Shown piece by piece: positions 47,455-56,791 of a stretch of 64,000 nt of DNA. This DNA comes from an uncultured Oligoflexia bacterium (GTDB lineage: Bacteria > Bdellovibrionota > Bacteriovoracia > Bacteriovoracales > Bacteriovoracaceae). The position numbers were made by a program, and so were the translations under genes. The notes under the pieces were generated by a model that saw only the letters and a list, made by a program, of their open reading frames with translations, ran no database searches and had not been told where the DNA came from. Where the stretch lies: contig CAJXPQ010000013.1 in the NCBI GenBank assembly GCA_913058265.1, positions 29,585 through 93,584 of the forward strand, given 5' to 3'. Each line of letters starts with the position of its first letter. Position 1 is the stretch's first letter.

Positions 47455-50121
47455 ATGAGCGAAAGGATTCGTTTAAACAATTTAAAGGTATTGAGAAGAA
47501 GTGTTTATACACCTCTATCAACTCTATTACTCACTTTTATAATTTCATCATGTACCGAGATCCTTGAGACACCGTCACAAACCACAAGAAGCTCACAGTC
47601 CTATGCAGATATTGGAGAAGGTTATGTTTATCTAGATAGCCCCTCTGCACTTACAGGGAATGACAATGTATCTACTGCAGATTTCACAAGTTTTTTACAA
47701 ACAGAATTTATTACTTTTAATAATAATCTAGAGAGTTCTTGTACCTTTACGCAATCGACCTCAGGAACTGCATCAAGTAGTACCGATTTAGACACTAGCT
47801 GTTTTCGGATTTTAAATGATTCGAAATCAAGTACGATTCCTCTAACACCTATAGATGGATCATGGGCCTTTTCTCAAGAAGAAAATGAAGATGAGTTCTA
47901 CCAAGTTAATACATACTACCATGTAAATAAAGTTGTTGAGCGCTTCCACGATGCTTTAAGCTTTGCTCACAAGACAGTGCATTTTTCTAACTTAGCACTA
48001 GCAATACCACCAGCAACAAAATTTAATTTTTTAGCCACGGAGTCTTATTGGCTTAATGATGGTGATACACCTCAGACAATGAAGGTTTTTGCTAAATGCT
48101 TTTTAGAAGATATGAATGCATTCTTTGATCCAGCACAAGCAACAATTTGTATGGGCTTCAATAATGATGATGTTAATTTTAGAATGGTTCAAGACCCTAC
48201 TGTTATTTATCATGAGGTTGGGCATTCATTAGTTAAAGTCATGCTTAATCAAAGAAATACAGAGGTCGGTAATGATCCTACAAATTTTGGAGCATCATAT
48301 AGTGACATTATTCCTTATGAGTCCGACCTTGGTTATGTAGATTACGATGAAGCCGGTTCTATCAACGAAGGTATTGCTGATTACTTCTCTTATGTCATGA
48401 CGAATAGAAAACAAATGGGAACTTACGCTTTTACGAAGCTCGGTCTAAATGCGCGACCACTCACTGAAGACAACTCTAATCACACAGCGCTTGTATCAAG
48501 TGCTACTGGTGAGAGATTGTCCTACCCTAATTTTGTACACTACAATTCAACACTCGCTGACGTCGTTGAAGAAGATGTTCATAATTCAGGTCAAATTATA
48601 ACTCATTACTTAGTTGCATTAACTGAAAAAATGAAAGATGTCTGTTCATTTAGCTCATCTAGTTCTGATACCATCCACAGTGAGGCCACAGACCAGGTAC
48701 TTATGGTTATCAATGAAACCCTTGCTGAACTTGGGGACCTTACAGGGAAAGGTAGTGATTACCTCTCAATGTATGCAACAAACATTGTAAATTTAGAAAA
48801 TGTTTTCTTTGTAAATATGAATAGAGATCATTCATTCGAGTGGCAAAGTGTTGCCAACCCAATTAATTTCAGAAAATTTGCTCAGACGATGGCAAAGAAT
48901 ATTTTTCACCATATAACTTCTAATACATGTGGTGGGGTGACCCAAGATATTTCAGAACAATTACTAGACGAGTATGGCCTGCTCCTATTTAGAACATATA
49001 ATGATAATCGCGGAACCTTTGATATAGCTGGTAATAGTAATACCTACTACCTTTCTTTCGCAGGAGCTCAACTAACAAATATTGGAAACAATACTAACTT
49101 CCTTGTTCCACCGGCATCGAGTCAAGTTGTTGCTGAAGCTAATCGGAAAAATAGTGTTCTGGTTTCAAAAGATTTTATTGAAATAGATGATGATATTTCA
49201 CTCTACCTTTTTGATGGAAGAACTGAAATAAGTAATATTCTAGCGAATCTCACTTTTGAAGGTGAAAATGTTACGACAACAGAAGGTATTGCAGGCGTTG
49301 AGTATAATAATAATAATATAAAAATCAGTCCCGGCGAAGTCGTAGGACTTGCAATGAATATCTTTAATGATTCCAATTCACCAATTGGTGGAGTGCAACT
49401 CTTGGCCAACGACTGGGATCATATGAAGCTAAATGATACGACTAACAATTATGTTTACAGTACAACAAACTCAAGTGCAGGTAAGGCCACAGCAACTCAT
49501 TCACCTTGTATCGTCGATGATTTCCCAAAAGAATCTGAAGGTGGCGTTAGTGATGACGACTCATCTGTCTCTGGTAACTGTAGTCATATAACAAAAACAA
49601 ATGATGTCATTGATGACAGCGATATATCTGGAACGACTGTGTATGCACAGTATGAAGATGATGCTCCTCAACCAATATGCCTCGTTCAATTTAGTGATGA
49701 TAACGAAACAAAGTGGGTTTCTCAGGACTTCTTTAGAAGACATAATATGAGCCTTGAAGATAAAGATTGTCTGAACAATCCTTCAATGTCTAATTCAAAT
49801 TTTAATCCAAATTCGTGTTTAATTAGAATACTACCTGGTGCCAATCAGGCCATCTATGGAAAAATCGACTCACAAAAGAACTTTGTCGATACACTTGAAG
49901 GAAGCACAGAGTTCAACTCAAGTAACGTGGTTTTGATGGAAGTTAATAAGTGGATTATGCCAGGAACAACCTTTACGTGTCGTATGAGAATCCGTCACTC
50001 CAACTGTAGTGATTGTTTTGATACATTCGATGGAAGTGACTTCACAGAATTGCTTGATTTTGAATACGCCGGCTCAGATCCGTATAAAGTTATTAACTTT
50101 AAATTCACGGTAATTGATTAA
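47455..50121 (+). CDS. Gluzincin-like zinc metalloprotease lipoprotein
   Basis: Lipobox LTFIISSC; TVIYHEVGHSLVKV at 48211-48225 (HExxH) and SINEGIADYFSYVM at about 48361 (third Glu ligand). Confidence 0.8.
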   Translation: MSERIRLNNLKVLRRSVYTPLSTLLLTFIISSCTEILETPSQTTRSSQSYADIGEGYVYLDSPSALTGNDNVSTADFTSFLQTEFITFNNNLESSCTFTQSTSGTASSSTDLDTSCFRILNDSKSSTIPLTPIDGSWAFSQEENEDEFYQVNTYYHVNKVVERFHDALSFAHKTVHFSNLALAIPPATKFNFLATESYWLNDGDTPQTMKVFAKCFLEDMNAFFDPAQATICMGFNNDDVNFRMVQDPTVIYHEVGHSLVKVMLNQRNTEVGNDPTNFGASYSDIIPYESDLGYVDYDEAGSINEGIADYFSYVMTNRKQMGTYAFTKLGLNARPLTEDNSNHTALVSSATGERLSYPNFVHYNSTLADVVEEDVHNSGQIITHYLVALTEKMKDVCSFSSSSSDTIHSEATDQVLMVINETLAELGDLTGKGSDYLSMYATNIVNLENVFFVNMNRDHSFEWQSVANPINFRKFAQTMAKNIFHHITSNTCGGVTQDISEQLLDEYGLLLFRTYNDNRGTFDIAGNSNTYYLSFAGAQLTNIGNNTNFLVPPASSQVVAEANRKNSVLVSKDFIEIDDDISLYLFDGRTEISNILANLTFEGENVTTTEGIAGVEYNNNNIKISPGEVVGLAMNIFNDSNSPIGGVQLLANDWDHMKLNDTTNNYVYSTTNSSAGKATATHSPCIVDDFPKESEGGVSDDDSSVSGNCSHITKTNDVIDDSDISGTTVYAQYEDDAPQPICLVQFSDDNETKWVSQDFFRRHNMSLEDKDCLNNPSMSNSNFNPNSCLIRILPGANQAIYGKIDSQKNFVDTLEGSTEFNSSNVVLMEVNKWIMPGTTFTCRMRIRHSNCSDCFDTFDGSDFTELLDFEYAGSDPYKVINFKFTVID

Positions 50122-50723
50122 TGAAGAAGAATAATCTAAAAAAATATTCGCCACTAATTCTATCAGTATCATTTCTTGCTGTAGGTATACTTAGTCTTCA
50201 CTTCCTCACTCAAGGTCCTTCAATTAAAAAGAATGAAACTGTTGAGGCGCAAAAGACTGACGCGAAGGTAAACACTAACAAAGAGCAAGACTCATTCACA
50301 GGAGCTTATCGAAAAATTGCTTCAGTTCCGACATCAAGAGAACTAAAACTTTATAAGGACAGGCAAGTTATTGGCCAGATTCCTGAAAAATCTAAAGTCG
50401 TTTTTTCTAATAGAGTATCAAAGAAATGGCAGCAGAATTATAAGTCAAATATTACTCGAATGCTTGATGGTACCACTGCTCCTAGAAGCATTAGATTAAC
50501 TCGCAAAAGGTCTTTAATACGATTTAGAGGTAATGTTGGAAGATACTTGGAGCATGTACTTGTACAAATGACAAAAGCTGATGGCTCCCCTTACAGCTAT
50601 GAAGCCTTAATCGATTCACAGACAGGGTCCCTCGTTCGCTCTTGGAACAAAACAAGATATGAATTCAAACAAAAATCTATTCTCAATTTATCTGGAAAAG
50701 GTGTCAAAAGCCTAGAACTCTAG
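50121..50723 (+). CDS. Membrane-anchored small protein, possibly PepSY/propeptide-like
   Basis: N-terminal TM LILSVSFLAVGILSLHFL; HVLVQMTKADGSPYSYEALIDSQTGSLVRSW; TAATG overlap with upstream protease gene. Confidence 0.55.
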   Translation: MKKNNLKKYSPLILSVSFLAVGILSLHFLTQGPSIKKNETVEAQKTDAKVNTNKEQDSFTGAYRKIASVPTSRELKLYKDRQVIGQIPEKSKVVFSNRVSKKWQQNYKSNITRMLDGTTAPRSIRLTRKRSLIRFRGNVGRYLEHVLVQMTKADGSPYSYEALIDSQTGSLVRSWNKTRYEFKQKSILNLSGKGVKSLEL

Positions 50724-52420
50724 TTTTTTATATTTTTCAACTCTTCAATTAATTCTTTAATGCGATCATTTTCAATTTTTTGAACTAATCCTTTCGGCTT
50801 TTTCTGTAATTGAAGTCCATCTTGCACAAAATCTTTTAATAATTTAAATTCACCCGAGTATATGTCTCGAACTAGCTCTACTGATAACTCACCAAAGTAC
50901 TCTTTAATCTTAGAAGAGAGCGTTGGAAGATAAGGTGTAAATAAACAACCTAGTGTTATAGCGTATATAGCAGAGTGGGCAATAGTCTCAGCTGCGGCGT
51001 CATTGTCTTCCTTAATCTGGGCCCAAGGAGCTCTATCAGAGAAGAAGGTATTAGCTGTTTGACCGAGATGCATAATTTGCTCAAGAGCTTTTTTGATGTG
51101 AACTTTATCAAGGGTGAGATTAATTTCTTTGACCTGCTTCTGTAGATCTACAAAATGTTCTGTCTTAAAAAAGCTTAGAAAGTGCTCTTCAGGAATTCCC
51201 TCTTGCCAATTTTTATAAAAAAAAGTTAAGCATCTGTTTACAAAATTCCCTATATTATTTGCTAATTCATTATTGTTTTTAGCTTCGAACCCTTCCCATG
51301 TGTAACTTGAGTCATTCGTTTCAGGAATTAGAGTTGTTAAATAATAGCGTAAGGCATCTGCACCAAATTCTTCTACCGCCTTATCTGATTTAATATACCA
51401 TCCCTTAGATTTAGAAAACTGCTTTCCTTCGAGGTTTACGTATTGATTCGCTGGAAGATTTTTAACAGCATGTGCACGACCAGAAGCCAGACTCATCATA
51501 GGAAATATTATGGCGTGAAAAATAATATTATCTTTACCAATAAAATTTGTTATTTGTGTATCACTTGAGTGCCACCAATCTTTTAAATAGTGATCACTAC
51601 TACCTGATTGCTTTAAGAATTCTTTTGTATTTGAAACATACCCAATAGGCGCATCAAACCAAACATATAACTTTTTACCTATTGCTTCTGGCAATGGAAC
51701 ATCGATTCCCCAATCGAGGTCTCTTGTAATGGCCCTATCAACCATCTCTTCTTTAGTGAGAGAGTCTACAAAGCTATTTACTGTTTTTCGCCACTCCGGA
51801 CTGACACTTTCAAACCATTCTCGAAATTCTTTATGGTACTTAGATAACATTAGATACCACTGATCAACATCTTTAATTTCAATATTTTTAGATTCACAAA
51901 ACTTACAAACTGGATCAATTAGTTTAACCGCATTAATCCACTCACCACACTTCGGACATTCATCCCCCCGTGCTTCTTCGTGGCCACAAACATAGCAAGT
52001 TCCTTCAACATATCTATCAGGAAGATAATGATGACAATCTTGACACTGAAGTTGCTCTTCAGCCTTCTTCTCTATAAAGCCCTTATCATTTAGATCCTTA
52101 AACCACTCAAGAACTTCTTCTTTATGATACTCAGCAGATGTTTGGCCGAAAAAATCAAACTCTATTCCATACTTAGTAAAGACATCGAGATGTTCTTGAT
52201 TCCACTTATTAACGTATTCTTGATAACTAATGTTAGCTTTCTGCGCATTTTGCATAATTGCTACACCGTGCTCGTCAGACCCGCTAATATGGATACAGTT
52301 CTCACCTTTAAGCTTAAGATGTTTGGTGTAAATATCTGCAGGCAAGTAAACACCGGCAATATGGCCAAAGTGAATAGGCCCATTGGCGTATGGGAGTGCA
52401 GATGTGATTAAATACTTCAT
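50720..52420 (-). CDS. metG: Methionyl-tRNA synthetase
   Basis: ALPYANGPIHFGHIAGVYLPADIYTKHLKL, ISGSDEHGVAI, zinc knuckles, FSKSKGW (KMSKS equivalent). Confidence 0.96.
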   Translation of the reverse strand: MKYLITSALPYANGPIHFGHIAGVYLPADIYTKHLKLKGENCIHISGSDEHGVAIMQNAQKANISYQEYVNKWNQEHLDVFTKYGIEFDFFGQTSAEYHKEEVLEWFKDLNDKGFIEKKAEEQLQCQDCHHYLPDRYVEGTCYVCGHEEARGDECPKCGEWINAVKLIDPVCKFCESKNIEIKDVDQWYLMLSKYHKEFREWFESVSPEWRKTVNSFVDSLTKEEMVDRAITRDLDWGIDVPLPEAIGKKLYVWFDAPIGYVSNTKEFLKQSGSSDHYLKDWWHSSDTQITNFIGKDNIIFHAIIFPMMSLASGRAHAVKNLPANQYVNLEGKQFSKSKGWYIKSDKAVEEFGADALRYYLTTLIPETNDSSYTWEGFEAKNNNELANNIGNFVNRCLTFFYKNWQEGIPEEHFLSFFKTEHFVDLQKQVKEINLTLDKVHIKKALEQIMHLGQTANTFFSDRAPWAQIKEDNDAAAETIAHSAIYAITLGCLFTPYLPTLSSKIKEYFGELSVELVRDIYSGEFKLLKDFVQDGLQLQKKPKGLVQKIENDRIKELIEELKNIKN

Positions 52421-52550
52421 ATTAGCTAGCCTTGTGCATTAAGTTATTTCACTAATAATCTACTAAAAAAACAGCGTATTGTCTCAAAAAGATCACAGCT
52501 TTGAGGTGCTTTTACTTTACTAGTCCTCCAGCAAAACATACATTATCTCC

Positions 52551-54587
52551 ATGATCGACCTTAGTGAACTCAACCCAGAGCAAAGAAGTGCTGCAGAAAC
52601 CATTACTGGACCTGTGTTGATCCTTGCTGGAGCAGGTTCTGGAAAAACTCGGACACTAACATATAGAATTGGTCATATGATTGATAACCTTCGTATCAAT
52701 CCTAAAGAGATCTTAGCAGTAAGTTTCACAAATAAAGCTGCTATGGAGATGCATGAAAGGGTATCTAAGCTACTTGGCTCAAGAAAGAAAAGAGGAATAA
52801 CCCTTTCAACCTATCACTCCCTAGGTATCAAAATACTAAGAGAGGATATTCACCATATTGGATATTCTAAGAACTTTGCCATTTACACACAAGCTGATCA
52901 GATGTCGATTATCAGAGAAGCACTTAAAACAATCCGGCTAGGAAAAGAAGCTTTTGATAAGCAAACTATAGCCAGTAAGATAGGCTTACTTAAAAATAAT
53001 GGTATCTCTGCAGATGAATTCAAACACACAGAGTTTTATGACCCTGAAAATGCCTACGATGAAGCCACTGAATACGTGTATCATTATTATCAAGATAAAT
53101 TACATTTCTATAATGCTGTAGACTTTGATGACATTCTCTTCCTCTGTGTAAAATTATTTCAAGCAAAACCAGATATCGCAAAAAAGTATTCAGAGCGTTT
53201 CAAATATATAATGATTGATGAGTATCAAGATACCAACGGACTTCAATTTGAAATGATCAAAGGTTTAACTTCTTGTCATAATAATGTTTGTGTCGTTGGT
53301 GATGATGACCAGTCGATTTATGCCTTTAGAGGTGCAGACATTACCAATATTCTAAATTTTGAGCGTCTCTATGAAAATACAAAAGTTATAAAGCTTGAAC
53401 AGAACTATAGATCAACGGAGAAAATATTAAACCTAGCAAACTCTGTCATAAAAGAGAATAAGAAAAGAAAAGAGAAGACCATGCGTACAGATCGTACCGA
53501 TGGCCCTATCCCCTACCTTTGGGCAGCTGCAAATGGTGATCATGAAGCTCAAATCGTTGTAGATGAAATCGTAAAAATACAAAAGGCTGGAAAGTTTCTT
53601 GGTGAGGTAGCGGTCCTTTACCGAAGTAAAACTCAAATTCCTCCACTAGAGGATCAGCTAAGACTATCTCAAGTTCCTTATGATATTATTGGCGGACAAA
53701 AATTTTATGAAAAGAAAGAAATTAAAGATCTTATTGCTTACCTTTCTGTGATTTATAATAATAAAGATGAATTAAGCCTTAGAAGAATTTTAAATATACC
53801 TCAACGTGGAGTTGGAACAAAAACACTGCAAAAGTACCTTGATGTCGCAAAAGAAAGACATTGTACTCTCTTTGAAGCCATCGAAGTTGAATCACTACAA
53901 GAAGATTCTAAAAAGGCAAAGGCACTTCAAGACTTTATAGCTCTTGTAAAAAAATACAACTCACACTTCAATACGATGACTTTAACCCAGGCACTGGGTT
54001 CACTAATTGATGAAATAAACTACTATGAATTTATTGGTAAATCATATGATTCCCCCAAGATCGCTGCGAGAAAAAAAGATGATGTCAGAAGCTTTCTCCT
54101 TTCGACTGATCGCTTTGTAGACCGCTTTAAAGAAGAAGCAAACCTTCAAACTTATATCGAGAGGCTACTCCTTGCTGATAATCAAGATAATCAAAAAGAT
54201 GAAGATGGTGCCATAAAAAATGAAGTTAAATTAATGACTCTTCACTCATCTAAAGGCCTCGAATTTGATACCTGCTTCTTGGTAGGTATGGAAGAAGAGC
54301 TTCTCCCCCACAAGAATGTTATTAAAGAGGGAGGTGACATAGATGAAGAAAGAAGACTTTGTTACGTAGGCATCACAAGAGCAAAAAGAAAACTCATTAT
54401 GACGTATGCTCAAATGCGTACGATTTACGGTCGAGATAATAAGCGCCATAAGAGTCGCTTTCTAGTCGGTCATGAAGATTTTTTTAATGAGCAAGATAGA
54501 AATTCATTTTCACATATGACTGAAGAAGAAGAGAGTGAATATAAGTCTGATTTTTTTAATGATTTATTGAAATCGCTTGATGATTAA
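52551..54587 (+). CDS. UvrD/Rep-family ATP-dependent DNA helicase
   Basis: LNPEQRSAAETITGPVLILAGAGSGKTRTLTYRI, IMIDEYQDTNGLQFEMI, VVGDDDQSIYAFRGAD, LMTLHSSKGLEFDTCFLVGMEEELLPH, YVGITRAKRKL. Confidence 0.95.
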   Translation: MIDLSELNPEQRSAAETITGPVLILAGAGSGKTRTLTYRIGHMIDNLRINPKEILAVSFTNKAAMEMHERVSKLLGSRKKRGITLSTYHSLGIKILREDIHHIGYSKNFAIYTQADQMSIIREALKTIRLGKEAFDKQTIASKIGLLKNNGISADEFKHTEFYDPENAYDEATEYVYHYYQDKLHFYNAVDFDDILFLCVKLFQAKPDIAKKYSERFKYIMIDEYQDTNGLQFEMIKGLTSCHNNVCVVGDDDQSIYAFRGADITNILNFERLYENTKVIKLEQNYRSTEKILNLANSVIKENKKRKEKTMRTDRTDGPIPYLWAAANGDHEAQIVVDEIVKIQKAGKFLGEVAVLYRSKTQIPPLEDQLRLSQVPYDIIGGQKFYEKKEIKDLIAYLSVIYNNKDELSLRRILNIPQRGVGTKTLQKYLDVAKERHCTLFEAIEVESLQEDSKKAKALQDFIALVKKYNSHFNTMTLTQALGSLIDEINYYEFIGKSYDSPKIAARKKDDVRSFLLSTDRFVDRFKEEANLQTYIERLLLADNQDNQKDEDGAIKNEVKLMTLHSSKGLEFDTCFLVGMEEELLPHKNVIKEGGDIDEERRLCYVGITRAKRKLIMTYAQMRTIYGRDNKRHKSRFLVGHEDFFNEQDRNSFSHMTEEEESEYKSDFFNDLLKSLDD

Positions 54588-54608
54588 AAGATGGCCATCC
54601 GTGGCCAT
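54588..54608. terminator. Probable bidirectional terminator hairpin
   Basis: atggcca/tccg/tggccat 54591-54608 between convergent genes; minus-strand continuation cTTTTaat. Confidence 0.5.
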
Positions 54609-54634
54609 GAAGCATCCTTCCTTGGATACCTATA

Positions 54635-54970
54635 TCAATTCACTCTACCTGAAATAGTATATGTAACTGGATAATACATGCCTAAAGTAAGTAACATCCA
54701 GGCAACCTTAGTCTTTGTTTCAATTTCTTTAATATTAATATCAGAGACATTATTAAAACCCTCTTCATTAAATCTATCATCAATAGAAACAACTTGATTC
54801 TCTGGCACAAGCCCCCACATAAAGAAAGGCTTACTTACTTCATATGAAACTTCCTTACTCTGACCTTCTCTAAGATCAAAAGATAAAGAAGATTTTTGAT
54901 TTGAACTAAATGAAATAGAAGAACAACTTATTAGGCTTATTAAACTTAAAAAGATGCACAGTCTGGCCAC
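54635..54970 (-). CDS. Small exported protein with Bor-like core
   Basis: N-terminal LCIFLSLISLISCSS; KPFFMWGLVPENQVVSIDDRF...AWMLLTLGMYYPVTYTI resembles Bor-family FFlWGLVP/LTlGiYtP pattern. Confidence 0.5.
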   Translation of the reverse strand: MARLCIFLSLISLISCSSISFSSNQKSSLSFDLREGQSKEVSYEVSKPFFMWGLVPENQVVSIDDRFNEEGFNNVSDINIKEIETKTKVAWMLLTLGMYYPVTYTISGRVN

Positions 54971-55055
54971 TCAAATCCTTCATTTTTTTTTGGTATATTT
55001 TATTGTTAAAAAAATGATGATGAATGTCAAAATTAAATGTAAAAAACTTTAAGGA

Positions 55056-55865
55056 TTATTTATGTTGAAAACTATTTTTGTTTTTATTAAAGACATTATC
55101 AACACTGTGAAAGTGGTCCGATGTCCTTTGAGTAATTCCTTGGTACGCTGAAAGTAAGTCTAAGTTAGAAGCTAAATCGTTATTATAAGCATGAGTGATT
55201 GCTCTCTTCGCCATCTGTATCGCTATCGGCGCATTTGAATTAACTTTGTCTAAAAAAGACTGAGTAGTACTCACTAACTTATCTGCCCCGACGACATAGT
55301 TCACTAGTCCAATATTTTTTGCCTCATCTGCCCCTATGATATCGCAAGTTAATGTTAGTTCCATCGCTTTAGCAAAACCAACAATTCTTTGTAGAAAATA
55401 GGTTCCACCATCTCCAGGAACTAATCCTAACTTTCCAAATGTTTCGCCAAACTTTGCATTCTCAGAAGAGATACGAATATCACACATACAGGCGAGATCT
55501 AATCCTGCCCCAATTGCTGCTCCATTTATCATGGCAATAACAGGTGTACTAAGTGAGTTCATACAAAGAGGTATTTTTTGAATACCTCTTTTATATCTTT
55601 CTCTCAATTCGTTTGGATCCCCTGCAAACATTCCCATTTTATTTTGCATATCTTTGACATCACCACCAGCACAAAAATGTTTTCCAGCACCAGTGACAAC
55701 AATAACACCGACACTATTATCCTGATCTGCCTTATAAAGAGTTAAGACCAACTCTTCTATCATTTCAACCGTAAAAGCATTACTACTGTCTGGACGATTT
55801 AGAGTCAACCAAAGTGTTTGATCAACATGTTTTAGCTTTAGCATTGAAGTATCTTGATAAGACAT
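55056..55865 (-). CDS. Enoyl-CoA hydratase/isomerase family protein
   Basis: LNRPDSSNAFTVEMIEEL, VTGAGKHFCAGGDVKDM, INGAAIGAGLDLACMCDIRISSENAKFGETFGKLGLVPGDGGTYFL. Confidence 0.93.
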   Translation of the reverse strand: MSYQDTSMLKLKHVDQTLWLTLNRPDSSNAFTVEMIEELVLTLYKADQDNSVGVIVVTGAGKHFCAGGDVKDMQNKMGMFAGDPNELRERYKRGIQKIPLCMNSLSTPVIAMINGAAIGAGLDLACMCDIRISSENAKFGETFGKLGLVPGDGGTYFLQRIVGFAKAMELTLTCDIIGADEAKNIGLVNYVVGADKLVSTTQSFLDKVNSNAPIAIQMAKRAITHAYNNDLASNLDLLSAYQGITQRTSDHFHSVDNVFNKNKNSFQHK

Positions 55866-55870
55866 ATTTC

Positions 55871-56782
55871 CTACTTAGTTAGTGTTTGAAAGTATTTAGA
55901 TGGACTTGTTTTATTTACTTTTTCTAGAATAAATTTTGAAGCTTCAACAACTTGATTTAAGTCAACTCCTGTCTTCACTCCCAAAGAATTTAGAAGATAA
56001 AGAAGATCTTCTGTCGCAATATTTCCGGTAGCTCCATTTGCATAAGGGCAGCCACCTAATCCACCAGAAGATGAGTCAAAGGATGAGATACCATTCTCAA
56101 TAGAGACAAGGACGTTAGCAAGTGCCATACCTCTAGTATCATGAAAGTGCATAGCAACTTGATCTAAAGCAATAACCGATTTTATGTCTTGAATGTATTC
56201 ATTTACTTGTGAAGGTGTTCCAATTCCAATGGTATCTCCGATTGAAACTTCATAAACACCTAACTCCATAAATCTTTCAATCACTTTCGCCAATTTACCA
56301 GCACTCACTTCTCCTGCATATGGGCAACCAAATGCTGTTGAAATATAGCCACGAATCTTAACACCATCTAGTTTTGCTTGATCAGCGACAGGCTTCATTC
56401 TTTGAAAGCTTTCATCAATAGTACAATTAATATTTTTCTTAGTGAATTCATCACTTGTTGCAGAGAAAAGACTAATCTCTTTAACTCCTACATTGGATGC
56501 AAGTTCATATCCTTTCATATTTGGAACAAGACAAGGAAGATCAATTCGATCAAAAAAATCTTTCATTTTTAGTTTTGCAAACAAACCTTCAGCGTCGGCC
56601 ATTTGTGGGATCTTATCTGTTCGTACGAAGCTAGTCGCCTCGATTACCTGTAGACCTGATTTTGCTAGTAACTCAATATAACGAAGCTTATCCTCCAAAG
56701 AGATACTTACACTTTCATTTTGAAGTCCATCTCTTGGACCAACTTCAATTATTTTAACTTCATTAGCTAGTTTTTTAAACAC
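55871..56782 (-). CDS. Hydroxymethylglutaryl-CoA lyase
   Basis: KIIEVGPRDGLQNESVSISLEDKLRYIELLAKSG, YEVSIGDTIGIGTP, AMHFHDTRGMALANVL, SSSGGLGGCPYANGATGN. Confidence 0.95.
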   Translation of the reverse strand: MFKKLANEVKIIEVGPRDGLQNESVSISLEDKLRYIELLAKSGLQVIEATSFVRTDKIPQMADAEGLFAKLKMKDFFDRIDLPCLVPNMKGYELASNVGVKEISLFSATSDEFTKKNINCTIDESFQRMKPVADQAKLDGVKIRGYISTAFGCPYAGEVSAGKLAKVIERFMELGVYEVSIGDTIGIGTPSQVNEYIQDIKSVIALDQVAMHFHDTRGMALANVLVSIENGISSFDSSSGGLGGCPYANGATGNIATEDLLYLLNSLGVKTGVDLNQVVEASKFILEKVNKTSPSKYFQTLTK

Positions 56783-56791
56783 AAGTCCTTC

